Translations under genes and position numbers: made by a program | Notes under the pieces: model-generated | What the model was told of the DNA's origin: nothing | Databases searched by the model: none | Seen by the model: only the letters and a program-made list of their open reading frames with translations | Shown: in pieces, positions 1 to 7,336 of the stretch | Numbering within the stretch: the stretch's first letter is position 1 | Layout of the letters: each line of letters starts with the position of its first letter | NCBI GenBank assembly: GCA_963205455.1 | Contig: CAUJJL010000046.1 | Location: 1-35,292 of the forward strand | DNA: 35,292 bases | Direction: 5' to 3' | Origin: Verrucomicrobiota bacterium | GTDB lineage: Bacteria > Verrucomicrobiota > Verrucomicrobiia > Opitutales > Opitutaceae

Positions 1-154
1 CGGAGCAATCCGCGAATTCCCGGTTCTTTCCAAAACTTCGTCGTATCTCGCTCCTGCAGTTCACGTTTCGCGTGTGCAAATGAATGGAGTGGATGGCTTT
101 CAACTTGTTCTATGTTGTCACGGCGCTGCTTTGAAGAGAAACTGCAGTTCATGG

Positions 155-229
155 GGGTCGATAGCTCAACGGTAGAGCAGCGTCCTTTTAAGTCGTTGGT
201 TCTGGGTTCGAATCCCAGTCGACCCACCA
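155..229 (+). tRNA. tRNA-Lys (anticodon TTT)
   Basis: A full cloverleaf can be folded by hand. The acceptor arms are GGGTCGA and TCGACCC, the D stem is GCTC/GAGC, the anticodon loop is CTTTTAA (anticodon TTT, Lys), and the T arm is CTGGG-TTCGAAT-CCCAG. The discriminator is A and the 3' CCA is encoded. The anticodon stem (GCGTC with GTCGT) has one T-T mismatch and one G-T pair, which is a little unusual; the rest is canonical. The gene ends 12 bases from the stop codon of the convergent gene that follows. Confidence 0.96.
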
Positions 230-241
230 TCTCAGCTCCCT

Positions 242-808
242 CTATTCAAGGGGCCCGGGCTTTGAATCAGCCTTTCCGTCCACTTGTCTCACGATTGAGG
301 CGACCGTTGCGTCGAGTGAGGCATAGACGACTCCGAGGAGATTTCGGGCGGTTACACGTTCGCTGTCGATTCCTCCATTGTTGATTCCCCGGACCCGCCA
401 ACCATCTGGAGTGCGATCAACCAATTGGTGTACCACCTGCCGTCCGTCGCGGGACAGATAGGCCACCTTCATTCCAGGTTCAAGATCCTGAAATTGAGCC
501 TTGGCGATCACGAGAATGGTGTCCTCGTCAAAAACGGGTGCCATGGATTCACCGGCACCCGCAACGGAAGTCCTGTCCGGCTCCGAAGCGGAAAGCTGCG
601 TCGCGTCATGCCAGGCCTCGAGCTTGGCGGCTTGTCTCGGATTGATCCGCAAGCCATTCCGTTCACCTGCAGCAGTCGTGGAGGCTGAGACCGTGGCCAC
701 CGGGGTGCCTGGCGTAGAGCATCCGGTCGGCATTACCGAGCCTAGCACCGTCGCAAGCAGGGTTGCGGTGCCTCGGTGGAATCGGTATCTCGCATGCGGG
801 CATCCCAT
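242..808 (-). CDS. exported S24/S26 peptidase-fold protein with a Sec11/SipW-like Ser-His pair
   Basis: The 188-residue protein starts with an Arg-rich stretch and a hydrophobic segment ending in PTGC (Cys30). It is therefore exported and may be a lipoprotein, although Pro at -3 of the lipobox is atypical. From about residue 85 it follows the signal-peptidase/LexA fold: GESMAP gives the nucleophile Ser88 in the usual SMxP context, VVHQLV places His127 where bacterial leader peptidases have the general-base Lys, and the later GINNGGID segment with Asp148 resembles the GDNN...D box of archaeal, ER and SipW-type (S26B) enzymes. That points to a Ser-His mechanism. It is shorter than a typical signal peptidase and has no obvious second membrane segment, so the substrate is unknown. 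The ATG at 808 was chosen over an in-frame TTG at 832; neither has a convincing ribosome binding site. The fold is fairly sure, peptidase activity is not. Confidence 0.72.
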   Translation of the reverse strand: MGCPHARYRFHRGTATLLATVLGSVMPTGCSTPGTPVATVSASTTAAGERNGLRINPRQAAKLEAWHDATQLSASEPDRTSVAGAGESMAPVFDEDTILVIAKAQFQDLEPGMKVAYLSRDGRQVVHQLVDRTPDGWRVRGINNGGIDSERVTARNLLGVVYASLDATVASIVRQVDGKADSKPGPLE

Positions 809-962
809 TTGGCATGACGGTTCGACACGCAAAGGACCCTTTGAGATGTAAAAGAACGATGAAACCTGCCAGAGTTCATGCGCCCGGCCCGAACTACGTT
901 CTAAGCACTTTCGTTTATTTACACCGGGCCTGTCCCCCTATTCCCCAAGAATTATCCACTGC

Positions 963-1610
963 ATGAAACGTCTTGTCATCGTCGAAGATCAAACCGCCAT
1001 CCGGGAGATGCTTGTTGAAATCCTGCGGACGGATGTGAACTACAAACTAGTGGGAGAGAGCGGAGACGGACAGAGTGCCTACGCCCTCTGCCTTGAGGCT
1101 TTGCCAGATGTGATCGTGCTCGATGCCAAACTTCCCGGCCTGAATGGTGTGGATCTGCTTCGCCGACTGACCAAGCAGCTGCGCAACCTGCGTGTCCTCG
1201 TCTTTTCCGGTCACGAGAACCCGATGCTTGTCCGCGAAATGCTGGAGGCGGGCGCGCACGGTTTCGTGGAGAAAACTGCAGGTCTTTTTGAATTCAAGAA
1301 GGGGCTCGAAACGGTCGCCAATGGCGGGACCTACTTTGGCCCAGCGGTTGCGGCGCTGCTGCGAAACGTGGTCGCCAATCCATCGGCGAGTGCTTCGAGC
1401 GATTTCCTGACGGATCGCGAGCGTGAAATCCTGCAGTTGGTTGCGGAAAGCCATAGCACGAAGGAAATCGCGTCAAAGCTGAACATCAGCGTGAAGACGG
1501 TGGACAACCATCGAACCAACCTCATGCGGAAACTCAATCTGCACGACGTTGCCAGCCTGACGCGGTACGCGTTGGAAATCGGACTGATCGAGCCGAAGAA
1601 GCCGATTTGA
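963..1610 (+). CDS. NarL/FixJ-type response regulator
   Basis: This is a 215-residue two-component response regulator. An N-terminal receiver domain (about 1-120) has the acidic pocket Glu8/Asp9, the phosphoacceptor Asp54 in VLDAKLPG, Ser82 and the conserved Lys104. A linker leads to a LuxR-type helix-turn-helix (about 149-205) with [12 protein letters not shown] and the recognition helix [17 protein letters not shown]. All residues for phosphotransfer are present, so it should be a phosphorylation-controlled DNA-binding transcription factor. No histidine kinase gene lies nearby, so it is an orphan in this window and its partner and targets cannot be named. The ATG at 963 is preceded by about 130 bases of AT-richer sequence shared with the divergent peptidase-fold gene, which probably carries both promoters. 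No Shine-Dalgarno sequence is visible. Family assignment is secure. Confidence 0.93.
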   Translation: MKRLVIVEDQTAIREMLVEILRTDVNYKLVGESGDGQSAYALCLEALPDVIVLDAKLPGLNGVDLLRRLTKQLRNLRVLVFSGHENPMLVREMLEAGAHGFVEKTAGLFEFKKGLETVANGGTYFGPAVAALLRNVVANPSASASSDFLTDREREILQLVAESHSTKEIASKLNISVKTVDNHRTNLMRKLNLHDVASLTRYALEIGLIEPKKPI

Positions 1611-1613
1611 GGA

Positions 1614-2474
1614 TCAGGCGTTCCCCGGAATGGCGGGGGCACCTCGCAATTCGCTGAAACGATCGGTCAGGACGTCGACAAGCGCGTCAGCGTGTCCGAG
1701 CGGCTCGGTGACGCGGATGCGGAGCGCGGGACAGCGTCGTCGGGCTTCGTTGCAGATTGCAGCAATATCCCCCGCAGTCCCTGCATGTCGGCCTGAAGAA
1801 AAGAACTGAAGCGCCAGAATGATGTCGCCGCGGTCGCACGGCGGGGTTGTGAGACGATCGATCAGCAAAGGCTCGTTGAACGCAAAACGAGGTCCGGGGC
1901 GGCGCTCCATGGATGCCACGTGCACACCCTCCACCTCACCCGCGAGCAGATCCGCCAATTGCTTTCCGAGGTGATCCCGCACGGCGGTTACCTCAGGCTG
2001 GGGGCTTCCATGGTCGACAAGAACCACCCTGGTTTTCGACTTTGTGGCAACCGGCTCGTAGGTGGCACGCACGCGTTGTGCGAGAAGTCCTGCAATGCGA
2101 ACGTCGTCGTGTCGCGCCGCGTCCACCACCCATCGCGCCTGTCTGATGGTCGCGTCCGGAAAGGTGCTCGCAATAGTCCTCAGACGCTTGGGCAGATATT
2201 CGACGATTGCGTTGCTCGGACCGAAAAACAAGGGGAGAAGCGCCACCGACCTGATGCCATCAACGAGAGCCGCTTTGAGGGTGGGCTCAAGGAGTTGGGC
2301 AGGGCTGCCGTTGAGGCGGCTCGGTGAAACTGCATTCGAATGCAGCAATGAAACGGGGCTGACTGGGCATTTGATTCGCTCTTCAAGGCATTCACTCAAC
2401 TTGCGGAGCGAGAGGGTGGCCTCCGGACGAAGCGATCCATTGTCGAATAGGAAGCTCCGTTCGGGCTGAAACAT
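1614..2474 (-). CDS. CbiX/SirB-type sirohydrochlorin chelatase family protein
   Basis: The 286 residues form two repeats of the CbiX/SirB fold. The C-terminal half keeps both metal-site histidines of the family: His155 in VDHGSPQP and His230 in QFFSSGRHAGTAGDI. In the N-terminal half the matching places read DNGSLRPE and LPLFFGPSNAI, so both histidines are lost and this half is probably structural. Family members insert Co2+ or Fe2+ into sirohydrochlorin for cobalamin or siroheme synthesis; which metal is used here cannot be told. No cobalamin or siroheme genes adjoin it, although hemA, the source of the tetrapyrrole precursor, lies 850 bases away. The gene is convergent with the response regulator (3-base gap) and divergent from pal. 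A specific chelatase name would be overreach. Confidence 0.82.
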   Translation of the reverse strand: MFQPERSFLFDNGSLRPEATLSLRKLSECLEERIKCPVSPVSLLHSNAVSPSRLNGSPAQLLEPTLKAALVDGIRSVALLPLFFGPSNAIVEYLPKRLRTIASTFPDATIRQARWVVDAARHDDVRIAGLLAQRVRATYEPVATKSKTRVVLVDHGSPQPEVTAVRDHLGKQLADLLAGEVEGVHVASMERRPGPRFAFNEPLLIDRLTTPPCDRGDIILALQFFSSGRHAGTAGDIAAICNEARRRCPALRIRVTEPLGHADALVDVLTDRFSELRGAPAIPGNA

Positions 2475-2553
2475 GGATGAATTCGTACTCTCGGGATAAA
2501 TGGCTTGCCGAGCGAAAACCCTTGCTTGATAAGGTCAATCCGCCGCCCATCTC

Positions 2554-3123
2554 ATGAATCTCTTCTCGAAGAAACTCACCTTCATCCTTGTCGGTGCCGC
2601 AATTGCATTTGCGGGCTGCAGCAAGAAGCCCAAGCGTCCCTCGCCCAACGATACCGTACTCGGCCAAGGAGCCGGGGGAGCGGGGTCAGACAGCCTGAAC
2701 CCCTTGGACTCAAGCCTTTCTGGAGCTACCGACGCCTCTGCTGCCGGCCTCGAAGCGCGCAGGGGCACCGAAATCGGTGATCAGATTCGTGATCTTGTCG
2801 ATCCCGTCTACTTCGATTTTGACAAGTCTGCCATCCGCGCTTCGGAGCGCTCCAAGCTCCAGGAAGCCCAGAAGCTGCTGAATGAGCATCCCGAACAGAG
2901 GATCCTCCTCGAGGGACATTGCGACTGGAAGGGAACGGCTGAGTACAATCTCGCGCTTGGCGATCGCCGGGCTGCCTCGGCAAAGCAGTATTTGCAGTCT
3001 CTTGGTGTCTCAGCCGATCGTATCGAGACCTTGTCCAAGGGGGACCTCGATGCGGTGGAGAATGCCTCAGCCGAACAGGCGGCCAAGGATCGCCGTGTGG
3101 ATCTCGTTTTTCTGAAGAAGTAA
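2554..3123 (+). CDS. pal: peptidoglycan-associated lipoprotein Pal (OmpA-like)
   Basis: The 189-residue protein begins with a lipoprotein signal peptide: a Lys-rich start, a hydrophobic core, and the lipobox AFAG-Cys22. A low-complexity Gly/Ser/Pro/Ala linker (about 25-75) would cross the periplasm, followed by an OmpA-like peptidoglycan-binding domain (about 82-189). That domain has the hallmark YFDFDKSAI, LEGHCD (Asp124) and NLALGDRRA (Arg138/Arg139); Asp and Arg at these places bind diaminopimelate in Pal and OmpA. It should anchor the outer membrane to the wall as part of the Tol-Pal system. The tol genes are not in the window; pal stands as a single gene closed by a strong terminator. 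The ATG at 2554 is fixed by the signal peptide; no Shine-Dalgarno sequence is seen close to it. Confidence 0.93.
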   Translation: MNLFSKKLTFILVGAAIAFAGCSKKPKRPSPNDTVLGQGAGGAGSDSLNPLDSSLSGATDASAAGLEARRGTEIGDQIRDLVDPVYFDFDKSAIRASERSKLQEAQKLLNEHPEQRILLEGHCDWKGTAEYNLALGDRRAASAKQYLQSLGVSADRIETLSKGDLDAVENASAEQAAKDRRVDLVFLKK

Positions 3124-3147
3124 GCTGCGAATTTTTTCCTGGCTTTC

Positions 3148-3179
3148 AAAAAACCCGCATCACTGGATGCGGGTTTTTT
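3148..3179 (+). terminator. Rho-independent terminator of pal
   Basis: A perfect 8-base-pair stem, CCCGCATC (3154-3161) with GATGCGGG (3166-3173) around the loop ACTG, is followed by six T and preceded by six A. It lies 24 bases after the pal stop codon. Because the flanking A6/T6 make it symmetric, it could also stop transcripts of the convergent hemA operon. Confidence 0.95.
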
Positions 3180-3323
3180 GTGTAGGCGAGGCGATGGGGT
3201 GCAATTTGGCCTTTCATCTTGCCGCTGCCTTTCTTGTCACCCGATCGGGCGCGGCGCTTCACAGTGCCAAATCATCGTTCGCGACCTTCGGGGCGCCGTC
3301 ACAATTGGAATTCATTCTGTTGA

Positions 3324-4463
3324 TCAAGTGCTCCTGCTGCTCGCGCCCCTGTCCAGTCCCGGAAGCGGAGGCTGCGGTGTCAGTCTCCCTGAGGCGTCTG
3401 GCCGTCCGTGAGCGGGGGACACGGACGACAGATCAATCAGTTTCCAAATGGTTTGAGCGCGCTCTTCGACGATCAGCCTGGCCTTGGCGACCTCTGCCTG
3501 GCGGGCCGCCCGGTTGCCCTCTGCGATGCGCGCGAGATCGTCGAGATTGTAGAGGTAGGCATTTTCTAGTTTGCCGACGCCGGGCTCGATGTCGCGAGGC
3601 ATTGCCAGGTCAATAAAAAGGATCGGATGCACAGGACGGCGACGCAAAGCGGTCGTGGCCGTGAAAAGCGTGATGACCGCGCCCGGGGCGGAGGTTGAAC
3701 ACACTACGATGTCGAACTTGTGGAGATGAACGGGGATCGTTTCGAACGGCAGGGCGGCGCCACCGAAACGTGTGGCCAGTTCCATGGCCTTGGTCAGCGT
3801 GCGACTCGATACGGTCAGCGATTCGGCTCCACGGCTGCGCAGGGCGACGGCGGTTTTCTCGCCAATTTCGCCTGCGCCTAGGAGCAATACCTGGGCCGAT
3901 TTGAGATCACCGAAAATGGTGGTCGCCAGATCGACCGCGACGTTTGCGACGCTGATCTGTCCGGTCGTGATCGCCGTGTGGGTGCGGATGTGTTTGGCAC
4001 CCTGAAACGCTTTTTGGAAGATGCGGTTGAGCACGGGGCCCACCGTGTGCCGAACCTGCGCCGCCTGATAGGCCGATTTGACCTGACCGAAGATTTCGTT
4101 TTCGCCCAGCATTTGGGATTCGAGGCCCGAGGCCACGGCCATGAGATGGGCGACCGCTTCGCGGTCCTTCGCGAGATGCCGGATTGGCTCGAGTTGCGAC
4201 AGGGAGAGGTTGCAGGCTGTGCAGAATTCCTCCTGAAGCCGATCAATCACGAGTGGGGAGTCGGCGACTCCGTAGATCTCCACGCGGTTACAGGTGTTGA
4301 GCACCGCCAGTTCGCGAAGTCCGCTCAATTTTTCGATCTGCTGCTGGAAACCGCACAGCCGGTCCGGGGAAAGCGCGAGCTTTTCACGCGTCTCGAGCGG
4401 TGCGGTATGGTGGTCGGCACCCAATACAAAGAAGGAGGGATCGGTATGCTCGCGTTCGCTCAT
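3324..4463 (-). CDS. hemA: glutamyl-tRNA reductase, C-terminally shortened
   Basis: GluTR reduces glutamyl-tRNA(Glu) to glutamate-1-semialdehyde, the first committed step of C5-pathway tetrapyrrole synthesis. The 379-residue protein shows the catalytic Cys58 in LNTCNRVEIYG, the signature GLESQMLGENEIFGQVKSAY (about 113-132), the NADPH Rossmann motif LGAGEIG (195-201) and the family block FIDLAMPRDIEP (283-294). After about residue 340 the homology stops. The usual roughly 90-residue helical dimerization domain is replaced by a short Pro/Gly/Ser-rich tail, and only about 145 bases separate the stop from the pal terminator, too few for the missing domain. The gene overlaps the upstream hemX-like gene by 4 bases, a typical hemX-hemA coupling. 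Identity is firm; the oligomeric state is an open question. Confidence 0.95.
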   Translation of the reverse strand: MSEREHTDPSFFVLGADHHTAPLETREKLALSPDRLCGFQQQIEKLSGLRELAVLNTCNRVEIYGVADSPLVIDRLQEEFCTACNLSLSQLEPIRHLAKDREAVAHLMAVASGLESQMLGENEIFGQVKSAYQAAQVRHTVGPVLNRIFQKAFQGAKHIRTHTAITTGQISVANVAVDLATTIFGDLKSAQVLLLGAGEIGEKTAVALRSRGAESLTVSSRTLTKAMELATRFGGAALPFETIPVHLHKFDIVVCSTSAPGAVITLFTATTALRRRPVHPILFIDLAMPRDIEPGVGKLENAYLYNLDDLARIAEGNRAARQAEVAKARLIVEERAQTIWKLIDLSSVSPAHGRPDASGRLTPQPPLPGLDRGASSRST

Positions 4464-5311
4464 ATGGGCGAATGGTCTGCCGTTGATTGTGCCTTGGGCC
4501 CAATGTTTCTGCTCGCATCAATCGGCCAGAGCGAAACCAGTGCGGCCGCAAAGAGAAGGATGCATACCCAAGCCAGGCGTTTCGGGAGGAGAAGGCTGCC
4601 GAGGCGAAGGGCCAACGCGATGGCATAGGCCAGCCAGATCCCGGCCGTAATGAGCAATTTGGAGAGGTTGACGATGCTGGTATCCCGAAACCACCAGACT
4701 GAACCGACGGCAAGCGATGCGGCGAGCAGTCCAACACCGGTGATGAGCAGGCGAAGGCAGATGTGATCCAGATCGACAATCGGGGGAAGGAAGGCGAATG
4801 CACCGCTGAGGCGCTTGTTCTTGAGGGAGGAATGCCGGATCAAAAACAGCGCCGAAGTCAGTGAGAGCAGCGCGAAGACCCCGTAGCTGAAAAGTGCGAG
4901 CGCTGCGTGAAATTCGATCCAGGGATTGCCGCCGAATATGCCCACGCGGCGTGTTGCATCCAGGGAAGGGATGCTAAGGGAAACAATCGCAAGCGCCGCC
5001 GAAAGCAATGAGGTGGCGTAGCCCAGGAGGCTGAGACGGAAGGTGGCGCCTACCAGAAGATATAGGGTCGTGGCGGACCACCCTGTGAACTGAAGTATCT
5101 CGAACTGGTTGCCCAACGGGCAACCGCGCACGGCTGCACCACGCAAATACAATCCCATCGTCTGAAACAAATACCCGGCTCCAACGATGAAGTACATCAC
5201 TGCCCGCGAATGCGGCTTCCTTCTGGCCATCGCAAGCGTGCCCAGGGCGAATCCCGCAAGGTAGCAGGCGGCTCCCAGCCATAGCCAAAGGCGGTCATTC
5301 GAGAAGGACAT
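4460..5311 (-). CDS. HemX/CcsA-type membrane protein
   Basis: A 283-residue polytopic membrane protein with about eight hydrophobic segments. It belongs to the CcsA/HemX cytochrome c assembly family, as suggested by the central NPWIEFHAALALFSYGVFAL segment, which has the conserved His and the Ser-Tyr of the family, and by its place directly before hemA. I do not see the tryptophan-rich WWD motif of true heme-handling CcsA/CcmF proteins, so the HemX reading is favoured: HemX-like proteins are thought to tune the cellular level of GluTR. Translation is probably coupled to hemA through the ATGA-type overlap. A 74-base gap separates it from the upstream methyltransferase gene. Confidence 0.8.
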   Translation of the reverse strand: MSFSNDRLWLWLGAACYLAGFALGTLAMARRKPHSRAVMYFIVGAGYLFQTMGLYLRGAAVRGCPLGNQFEILQFTGWSATTLYLLVGATFRLSLLGYATSLLSAALAIVSLSIPSLDATRRVGIFGGNPWIEFHAALALFSYGVFALLSLTSALFLIRHSSLKNKRLSGAFAFLPPIVDLDHICLRLLITGVGLLAASLAVGSVWWFRDTSIVNLSKLLITAGIWLAYAIALALRLGSLLLPKRLAWVCILLFAAALVSLWPIDASRNIGPKAQSTADHSPI

Positions 5312-5385
5312 GAGCGTATAGGCTTAAGACATTCCGTTGGGTCGGCGCAAGATCGCCAGCGAGGCTTGACATGCGGTTCTTTACG

Positions 5386-6177
5386 CTAGGCAGTTGCGAC
5401 CCAGAATCGGCACTCATCCGAAAAGTCGCGCACGGGTTTGCTCTCCTTTGCGAGCCGTCGCCGCATTTCGTCGAAAACATGCGTCCAGCCTGTTGCCTCA
5501 AGATCTTCAAGGATCTCGCTTCGAGTGGGAAGATGCATGAATGTTCGTCCTGCTTCATCCTCGAAATAGCGATCACCGAACTCGACAAGGCGCGGATCCT
5601 GCATGCCCATGGACCAACGGGTGGATTCGAGTCGCCACAGCGAGCGTTCGATCCTCGAATCCTCACGGTCGTGAGTCGTGAAAAGCAGCGGAGACCCTGC
5701 CTTGCAAACTCGCCGCGCCTCACGAAGCGCCATGCGGCGATTGTCGCGTCCCGGGATCTGCATCAATCCATTGAATAGAAACAGCACACCCTCGAACGGT
5801 TCTCGCGAGAGGTCGGCTGGCAGTGCAGTGGCGTCAGCATGACGGAAAGCGAGGCTGGTTGCGCCACGCTCTGAGGCAAGAGCCTTGGCCTGGTCGATCA
5901 ACTGCCCGGCAAAATCGATTCCGGTGAGCCTCGAATAACCGAGGCCCCACATGGCGATCGAAACCCGTCCGGCACCGCATCCGAGTTCGAGCAGTCTTGC
6001 GCCGCGATCAAGGAAGTAACGATCGATCATCAGTCGCTCAGAGGCCCACAGGCCAAGTTCGTGCGCGGCCTTGGTATAATGCAGAACTGCGGTGAGATCG
6101 TTGAAATCCGCCTGAACGGTGGACGCGTCGATTTTTCCGCGCGATTTTTCCGATTTCCTGCCAGAGGGCGCTGTCAT
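5386..6177 (-). CDS. class I SAM-dependent methyltransferase
   Basis: This 263-residue protein has a SAM-binding Rossmann fold: motif I LELGCGAG (63-70), an acidic end of strand 2 (GIDFAGQLIDQA, about 86-97), and the motif II region RHADATALP followed by FEGVLFLFNGLMQIP. The layout matches ubiquinone/menaquinone-type and other small-molecule methyltransferases (Methyltransf_11/25 type), but nothing identifies the acceptor. The first 20 residues are Lys/Ser-rich and probably disordered. The gene overlaps the RsmB-type gene upstream by 4 bases and sits between it and hemX-hemA, so it is probably cotranscribed. A role in tetrapyrrole or RNA modification would be speculation. An overlapping minus-strand frame at its 3' end (5295-5723) is judged a shadow. 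Confidence 0.82.
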   Translation of the reverse strand: MTAPSGRKSEKSRGKIDASTVQADFNDLTAVLHYTKAAHELGLWASERLMIDRYFLDRGARLLELGCGAGRVSIAMWGLGYSRLTGIDFAGQLIDQAKALASERGATSLAFRHADATALPADLSREPFEGVLFLFNGLMQIPGRDNRRMALREARRVCKAGSPLLFTTHDREDSRIERSLWRLESTRWSMGMQDPRLVEFGDRYFEDEAGRTFMHLPTRSEILEDLEATGWTHVFDEMRRRLAKESKPVRDFSDECRFWVATA

Positions 6178-7319
6178 GCCTGGCGCCGCCAGGCGGCGAT
6201 GAACATGCCGTTTGAGCGCAATTCATGCGGCCAAAGGAATACCTGAGCGGAAGGCGAGTGAGCGAACACGGGGTCAGGGATCATGTCCGGATGGTTCTGG
6301 GTGAAGGCATCGGCAATGGCGCTTGTTTCCGAGCGGGTGAGTGTGCAGACCGCGTAGATCAGGCGTCCCCCTGGCTTGAGTTGCGCAGACACTTGGTCGA
6401 GGAGCCGGGCCTGGACGGCCGCGAGTTCGGCAACATCGCGTGGTGTGGTTGTCCATCGGGCATGCGGATTCCGCTGCCACGTTCCCACACCGCTGCAAGG
6501 CGCATCGATGAGAATTCCGTCAAACAGGGTCTGTGTCGGTAGGGACTCCGCATTCTCCCACGGTGCGATGCGCGTGTTGAACAATTGCGCCCGCGCAAAG
6601 CGACGCTTGAGCTGCTCGAGTCGTCGCAAGGACCGGTCGCTCGCCCAGACGGTGCCACGGTTGGCCATCTGGTCTGCAAGGTGAAGGCTTTTCCCTCCTT
6701 CTCCCGCGCAGGCGTCCCACCAGGTTTCCCCAGGCCGTGGAGCGCAGGCATGGCCGACGAGTTGGGAGGCAATGTCCTGGATCTCAAAGGCTCCGCGCTG
6801 AAACGCTCCCGTCGTGAAGAGATCCCGCCTGCCGTTATAACGCAGGGCATGCTTTGCCTCGGCGGCGAGCGCTGCATCCTGGGACCATGCTGCGGGTAAT
6901 TCACAGTCGTTCAATTCCTGGCCGAGTTGGGTTCGCATGCCCGGCCGGGTCCGGATCCAAAGTACCGGCTCAAGCTGCATCAGCCGCAGGGTTTCCGGCG
7001 GCAGGACGACCTCGCCCGAAAGCCAGTCCGGCACCGCCCGGCTTGCCAGGGCTTCAATCTTTGTTGTGAGTGGCTCACGTTCATAGCGTGCCTGCCGATC
7101 GAGAGCATCATTGACCTGGAGCTGGATCGACTCGTGTGTGCGCAGCCACTTCAGCCATCGGTAGTAGCTGAAAACTGCCCTTGCAACGGCACTGCGTGCG
7201 GCTGCGGAAAGATTCCGGTTTGCAGCCAGTTCCAGTCGCAACACGGCGTCTGCCGGCAACCGGGGGGTGACCCCGCGGATGATGTGAGCGGCGCGATTGA
7301 GCGTGGAGGGATCGAACAT
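6174..7319 (-). CDS. RsmB/NOP-family RNA (cytosine-5) methyltransferase
   Basis: The 381-residue protein (ATG at 7319) has an N-terminal all-helical part and a C-terminal NOL1/NOP2/Sun methyltransferase domain. Visible motifs are the SAM-binding WDACAGEGGKSLHLAD (about 201-216), Asp228 in ASDRS, motif IV DAPCSGVGTW with Cys275, and motif VI AVCTLTRSE with Cys325. The two cysteines are those used in this family to activate cytosine C5 and release the product. RsmB methylates C967 of 16S rRNA, and the N-terminal part could be a reduced NusB-like region, but other rRNA or tRNA targets are possible. The open frame extends upstream to 7538 inside dnaE; that extension is rejected because homology starts at MFDPSTLNRA. 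It lies 17 bases after dnaE and overlaps the next methyltransferase by 4 bases. Confidence 0.88.
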   Translation of the reverse strand: MFDPSTLNRAAHIIRGVTPRLPADAVLRLELAANRNLSAAARSAVARAVFSYYRWLKWLRTHESIQLQVNDALDRQARYEREPLTTKIEALASRAVPDWLSGEVVLPPETLRLMQLEPVLWIRTRPGMRTQLGQELNDCELPAAWSQDAALAAEAKHALRYNGRRDLFTTGAFQRGAFEIQDIASQLVGHACAPRPGETWWDACAGEGGKSLHLADQMANRGTVWASDRSLRRLEQLKRRFARAQLFNTRIAPWENAESLPTQTLFDGILIDAPCSGVGTWQRNPHARWTTTPRDVAELAAVQARLLDQVSAQLKPGGRLIYAVCTLTRSETSAIADAFTQNHPDMIPDPVFAHSPSAQVFLWPHELRSNGMFIAAWRRQA

Positions 7320-7336
7320 GGTTCGGGATGTGCCGG

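Noticed and set aside
52..154. Repeated CTGCAGTTCAYG near the window start
   Set aside because: Only two copies of about 11 bases, with no further structure; probably chance. The first 154 bases show no gene that I can support.
3978..4628. 216-codon plus-strand open frame across hemA and hemX
   Set aside because: Antisense to two well-recognised genes and without domain features.
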